Assembly (NCBI RefSeq): GCF_003086295.3
Contig: NC_092051.1
Location: forward strand, 17,164,940-17,228,939
DNA from: Arachis hypogaea
Lineage: Eukaryota; Streptophyta; Magnoliopsida; Fabales; Fabaceae
Direction of reading: 5' to 3'
DNA length: 64,000 nt
Below, piece by piece: positions 59,169 through 64,000 of this stretch. The notes below the pieces were generated by a model. The model made no database searches, was not told the DNA's origin, and worked only from the letters and a program-made list of their open reading frames with translations. Every line of letters begins with the position of its first letter. The stretch's first letter is position 1. The translations under genes were made by a program, and so were the position numbers.

Positions 59169-62100
59169 ATGGTTTTACTGCATAGATATTTTTACTCATT
59201 TTATTATTATTTGTCTTTGAAGAGAATGACAAGGACATATAATGAAGATATTTGCCTTGCGGATAGTGCGAGTTTGCACACCATTCTCAAAAGTAATATA
59301 TATTTTACCCATCTTGTGCCAAAAGAAGAATATGTTAATATTATTATTGGCTTGGACAATGTGATAGAAGGCTCCGAAAGAGCTATAATTTTATTTTCTG
59401 GAGGAACGAAATTCATAATAAATAATGCACTATTATCTACCAAGTCTCTGAAGAACTTGTTGAGTTTCAAAGATATTCGCCGAAATGGATATCATATTGA
59501 AACAAAGAATGAGGAAAATCATGAGTACTTATGTATCACAACTCATAATTCAAATAAAAAGGTTATATTAGAAAAGTTACCCTCACTTTCATCTAGATTA
59601 TATTATACCAAGATTAGTACAATTGAATCACATACCATTGTAAACCAGAAGTTTAATAACCCAAATGAATTCATAACTTGGCACGACCGATTGGGTCATC
59701 CGGGAACAACCATGATGCGGAGAATTATTAAAAAATCCCATGGACATTCACTAAAGAACCAGAAGATTCTTAAATATAGTGAATTTTGTTGTGCTGCATG
59801 TTCTCAAGGGAAGCTAATTTTAAAGCTATCACCAGTAAAGATTGGATTTGAGTCTTCTGAATTCCTAGAAAGGATTCAAGGCGATATATGTGGACCTATT
59901 CATCCATCATGTGAATCTTTTAGATATTTTATGGTCCTAATAGACGCATCTTCGAGATGGTCACAAGTGTGCTTATTATCTTCTCGCAACCTGGCATTTG
60001 CGAGATTATTTGCTCAAATTATTTGATTAAGAGCACATTCTCCAAAAAATCCAATCAAAGCAATTCGTCTTGATAATGCTGGTGAATTTACTTCTCAAGC
60101 CTTTGATACTTATTGTATGGCTAATGGAATAAGTCTTGAACATCTAGTAGCTTATGTTCACACACAAAATGGGTTAGCAGAATCACTTATTAAACGCCTA
60201 CAATTGATTGCTAGACCTTTATTTATGAGAACAAATCTCTCAACCTCAGTTTGGGGGCATGCTATTTTACATGCCGCAGCACTTATTCATTTGAGGCTAA
60301 TGAGTTACCATCAATTCTCTCCTATGCAATTAGCTTTTGGCCAGTAGTCAAATATTTTCCATATAAGAATCTTCGGGTGTGCGATATATGTTCCCATTGC
60401 ACCACCTTCTCGCACCAAAATGGGACCCTAAAGAAAATTGGGGATATATGTTGGATATGATTCCCTCTCTATAGTAAGGTATCTTGAGATACAAACTGGT
60501 GATGTATTTAAAATCTGAGTTGCGGATTGTCATTTTGATCAGTCAAAATTTCCAACATTAGGAGGAGAGAATAAGCTTCCTGAAAAGGAACTTAATTAGA
60601 ATGCATCATCCTTGATGCATTTAGATTCTCGATCCGGGCAATGTGAACTAGAAGTTCAAAAGATTATACATTTACAAAGGATAGCAAATGAATTGCCTGA
60701 TGCATTTTCTGATATAAAAAGGATAACTAAATTCTATATATCGGCTGAAAATGCTCCAATTCAAATTGATGCCCCAGTCGGACAAATTGCCACCGAAGCA
60801 AATTCACGTCAGAAGCGTGGCAGGCCTGTCGATTCCAAAGACAAAAATTCTCAAAAAAGAAGAGGTAAATACTATTCCTGTTGAAAAAGACATAGTAAAG
60901 ACACCTGTAGTTGTCCAAAATTTTGATATAATTTTAACGCTAAAAGACGTTCAGGTACCTGAAAATTGTGAAAATGACGAGATCTCGATAAATTATGTCC
61001 TTACAGGAGCGAAATGGAACCGAAATAAGACAATTGTCAATGAAATATTTACATATAATGTGGTATTAAATATCATGCATGAAAGTAAGGATCTTGAGCC
61101 AAGATCAGTCGAAGAATGTCGACAAAGGAATGATTGGCCAAAATAGAAAAAAGTCATGAAGGCTGAATTAGACTCACTTACAAAACGTGAAGTCTTTGGA
61201 CCTATAGTCCGTACACCAGAAGATGTAAAACCTATTGGATACCGATGGGTATTTGTGAGAAAACGAAATGAGAAAAATGAAGTTGTGCGCTACAAAACCC
61301 GACTTGTGGCACAAGATTTTTTACAAAGTCCTGGTATATGAAGAGACATATTCCCTTGTAGTGGATGCGATAACATTGCGTTATTTGGTCAGTTTATCCA
61401 CATATCATAAACTACATATGCATTTAAGGGATGTAGTAACAACCTACTTATACGGCTCATTAGATCGTGATATCTATATGAAAGTCCCTGAAGGACTAAA
61501 GATATGTAAACCATCCAATGAATATTCGCAAAGGTTATACTCAGTCAAATTGCAAAGATCTTTATATGGTCTAAAGCAATCTGGACGAATGTGGTATAAT
61601 CGTCGTACGGAGTATCTGGCCAAAAATGGATTCAAGAATGATGATATTTGCCCGTGTATTTTCATAAAGAAATTTGCATCTGGATTCATTATAATTGCTG
61701 TGTACGTTGATGATTTAAATATCATTGAAACTCTTGAAGAGATTCCAACAATTATAAAAACTCTAAAAAAAGAGTTTGAGATGAAAGATCTTGGAAAGAC
61801 TAAATTTTGTCTCGGCCTGCAGATCGAGCATACAAAAAATGGGATATTCATTCATCAAACAACATACACAGAAAAGATCTTGAAGAGATTTTATATGGAT
61901 AAGTCACATCCGTTAAGTACCCCAATGATCGTAATATCTTTGGATGTGGAAAATGATCAATTCCATCCTAAGAAAGAAAATGAAGATATCATTGGTCCTG
62001 AAGTACCATATCTTAGTGTCATTGGAGCGCTAATGTATCTTACTAATAACACACGACCCGATATATCATTTGATGTGGACTTAGTAGCAAGGTATAGTTC

Positions 62101-62704
62101 CTCTCCAACCAGAAGACATTGGAGTGAAATCAAGCAAATCTTTCGATATCTTCATGGAACGATTGATACGGGATTGTTTTATCTATATGGATCCAAGTCA
62201 CAACTAGTTAGCTATGTTGATCCAGGATACTTGTTGGATCCACACAAAGGGAGATCTCAAACAGGATACTTGTTCACATATGGTGATACAGCTATATCAT
62301 GGAGGTTCACAAAACAGACGATAGCAGCAACCTCCTCTAATCATGCTGAAATACTAGCGATACATGAAACTTGTCGCGAGTGTTTTTGGCTCAAGAGTCT
62401 GATCCAATATATTCTGTTATCATGTGGACTGATTGATCATAAGATAGCTCCAACTGTCCTGTTTGAAAATAATACAGCATGTATTGCTCAACATAAAGGC
62501 GGATATATCGAAGGTGATAGAACAAAGCATATTTCTCCCAAATTCTTCTTCACTAATGATCTTCAAAATAAAGGGACAATTGATGTCAAACAGATCCACT
62601 CAAGTGACAATTTGGCAGATTTATTTACAAAGTTACTCCCAAAATTCTCCTTTGAAAGATTGGTACATGCGATTGTGATGCACCGATTTCGGGACATTAA
62701 ATGA
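59169..62704 (+). pseudogene. Copia pol: protease, integrase, reverse transcriptase, RNase H, decayed
   Basis: It shows protease CLADSAS (near 59255), a GAG-pre-integrase WHDRLGHPGT (near 59680), integrase zinc ligands and CGPIHPS (near 59890), the second catalytic RLDNAGEF (near 60070) and a copia RT from YRWVFVRKRN (61240) through the catalytic VYVDDL (61699-61716). RNase H follows (SYVDPGYLLDPHKGRSQTGY near 62210-62270, with TKHISPKFFF and DLFTKLLP). Stops or shifts lie at 60024, 60345, 60598, 60882, 61146 and 61339. In RNase H the usual acidic DADWA-type motif reads VDPGY, another sign of decay. Confidence 0.9.
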
Positions 62705-62909
62705 TGTCGACAAGAGAGGGAGACTGTACTCTTTTTTCCTTGGTCAGGTATTTTCTCATTGGTTTTTCTTGACAAGGTTTTTAATGAGGCAGTCCCCATC
62801 ACAAAGGATATTGTACTCTTTTTCTTTCACTAAAGTTTTTCCCATTGGGTTTTTCTTTAGTAAGGTTTTAATGAGGCATAATCTTAAATGGTCATCCAAG
62901 GGGGAGTAT

Positions 62910-63258
62910 TGTGATAAGTACGAAGGATGTGGATGCCCATTTTCCATAAAGCTCAAGTTTTCAAGAGAAATCACATTTAATAAGGTTTGACAAAGTAACT
63001 TTTATGTATGTATATAAATAGAGGTTTATACGAAACATACAACATAAATAAAAAGCAATTCTCTCTCTCTTTATATTGCTTATATACAAAACTTTTCTCC
63101 TCTCTCTTTCATACGTTACTAATATATAGTAAATATATAAGTTTCTTCTATTATTATGGTGAGATAATTATATTGGTGAATATTAAAACTAGATTCTTTT
63201 ATTTATACTTATTTACTTTATATTTATTATATCTTCATTAGTTATTTATTTTACAACA
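62910..63258 (+). repeat. 3' LTR of the right-hand copia
   Basis: 349 bp, preceded by a polypurine tract and with the same TATATAAATAGAGG box near 63012. One short duplication (ATATATAGTAA region near 63125) distinguishes it from the 5' LTR. Confidence 0.92.
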
Positions 63259-64000
63259 TTTCATACATTTCTAGGGCCTCTAACTCAACTTTGTGGTAGG
63301 GATGGCAAAACTTCCGGAACATGGAGCTCAAAAAATAATTTTAAAAATAATTTTAAAAATTATTATAAAAATATGTCGTCTATTATTATTTTGTTTATAC
63401 TGTAAACGAGATACATTGATAATTTTTAATGTTTTTTATTTACCGTGTAAATGAGATATATGTATTTGTAAATATAAAAATATATTTTTTAAAAATAATA
63501 AAAAATATTAATAATTTAAATTGAACCAAATTTTTAAAAATGGAATATTTCAAATAATAGTTATGCTACACATACAAGCCTTTTTGACTTATAATTTTTT
63601 ACAAGTTGAGCCAAACCCAATAAAAACTATTCTCGCCCAACTCAAGCATGTTAAATACGCGCGTTACTCAACCGTTTCCAAAGCGTGCTACTCACCGTTA
63701 TAAACGACTCTTCTTCTTCTTCCTCGATCAAAATCACAACCGTCGAGATTCAAGGCACATTCGAAAATTCTGAAGAAACTTTCAAACTCCTCGCCAACAC
63801 TTGACAAAATCAACAAGTAAACATCAAAATCTCCATAAAAAACACAGAAAAGAAAGAAAAAATATTATTCAAGGTACTGTTTCACTAATCTTCGAGGTTT
63901 TTCAGATTTCTCTTTCTGATTTTGAAGGCGAAGCATTCTATCATTGTATTTCTCTTTTATTAAGTAGATTCATTATATGTTCTTAGTTTAAAGTAGATAT
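63259..64000. other. Right-hand flank, unassigned
   Basis: It starts with AT-rich DNA carrying GTAAACGAGATA motifs. From 63640 to 63870 a GC-richer CT-rich stretch (CTTCTTCTTCTTCCTCGATC) looks like a 5' leader of a plus-strand gene to the right of the window. No protein family was recognised. Confidence 0.35.

Larger units (their letters stand above)
57409..63258 (+). mobile_element. Ty1/copia LTR retrotransposon, 5850 bp, decayed, with nested insertion
   Basis: LTRs at 57409-57754 and 62910-63258 begin TGTGATAAGT and end TTACAACA. A primer-site-like TTATCAGCACGAGACTCTG follows the 5' LTR, and a polypurine AAGGGGGAGTAT precedes the 3' LTR. Gag, protease, integrase, reverse transcriptase and RNase H are present in copia order. 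The flanking 5 bases (TATGT, TTTCA) do not match, so no target duplication is visible; a later rearrangement or inter-element recombination is possible. Confidence 0.93.

Noticed and set aside
57404..63263. Possible 5-bp target duplication of the right-hand copia
   Set aside because: The flanks read TATGT and TTTCA, which do not match, so I do not claim one.
63521..63986. Two 60-codon frames at the right edge
   Set aside because: Low-complexity translations of an AT-rich flank and a CT-rich possible leader; no domain or continuing exon is seen.

Overview
The window is plant nuclear DNA: a eudicot, probably a legume, with a peanut (Arachis)-like repeat complement. The basis is AT-rich intergenic DNA, GT-AG introns, a TIR-NBS-LRR resistance gene, a VAR3-type plastid zinc-finger gene, an ALWAYS EARLY gene, and Mutator-like elements carrying PB1-like and plant-mobile-domain (PMD) genes. 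The legume/Arachis assignment rests on recalled repeat families, not on a search. There is no bacterial-style operon, tRNA, rRNA or CRISPR array.

Three host genes are visible, all on the minus strand. (1) The 5' part of an ALWAYS EARLY/LIN-9 gene (496-1014 coding, leader to about 2130) runs off the left edge. (2) A complete five-exon VAR3-like RanBP2 zinc-finger gene (28523-31884, 812 aa by my splicing). (3) A complete five-exon TNL resistance gene (32404-36944, 1065 aa by my splicing) with TIR, NB-ARC, LRR and post-LRR regions. All internal exon phases of (2) and (3) close exactly.

Nearly everything else is nested mobile DNA. 2.6-3.3 kb: a 175-bp hAT MITE sits inside an older hAT-like repeat. 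3.3-5.65 kb: a decayed copia element. 5.65-8.27 and 15.41-15.55 kb: an inverted copia fragment whose LTR was split by a 7136-bp Mutator-like element (8272-15407; 185-bp TIRs, 9-bp target duplication). That element carries a decayed mudrA-type transposase gene and a convergent GRF-type zinc-finger gene in the position mudrB holds in maize MuDR. 16.8-27.5 kb: four further elements with Mutator-type 9-bp duplications, a PMD pseudogene, and a 4265-bp Mutator-like element (22088-26352) with a truncated PB1/MuDR gene, an antisense PMD gene and arrays of TTCGAA palindromes near both ends. 37.7-52.2 kb: a Helitron-type region with a PIF1-type helicase remnant split by a Harbinger-like insertion, and an RPA70-like gene whose last exon is split by a 9198-bp Ty3/gypsy element of the Tat lineage (40756-49953). 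The Tat element has a second RNase H and an open, spliced antisense gene. 52.46-53.34 kb: three tandem 293-bp repeats. 54.1-57.3 kb: gene-free AT-rich DNA with a dispersed 540-bp duplication. 57409-63258: a decayed copia element with both LTRs and a nested TRIM-like insertion.

Nested insertions give a partial order of events: the copia LTR existed before the Mutator-like element, the RPA-like gene before the Tat element, and the helicase before the Harbinger-like element. Most nonsense codons in the large elements fit C-to-T changes at CAG, CGA or CAA codons, as expected for methylated, silenced transposons.
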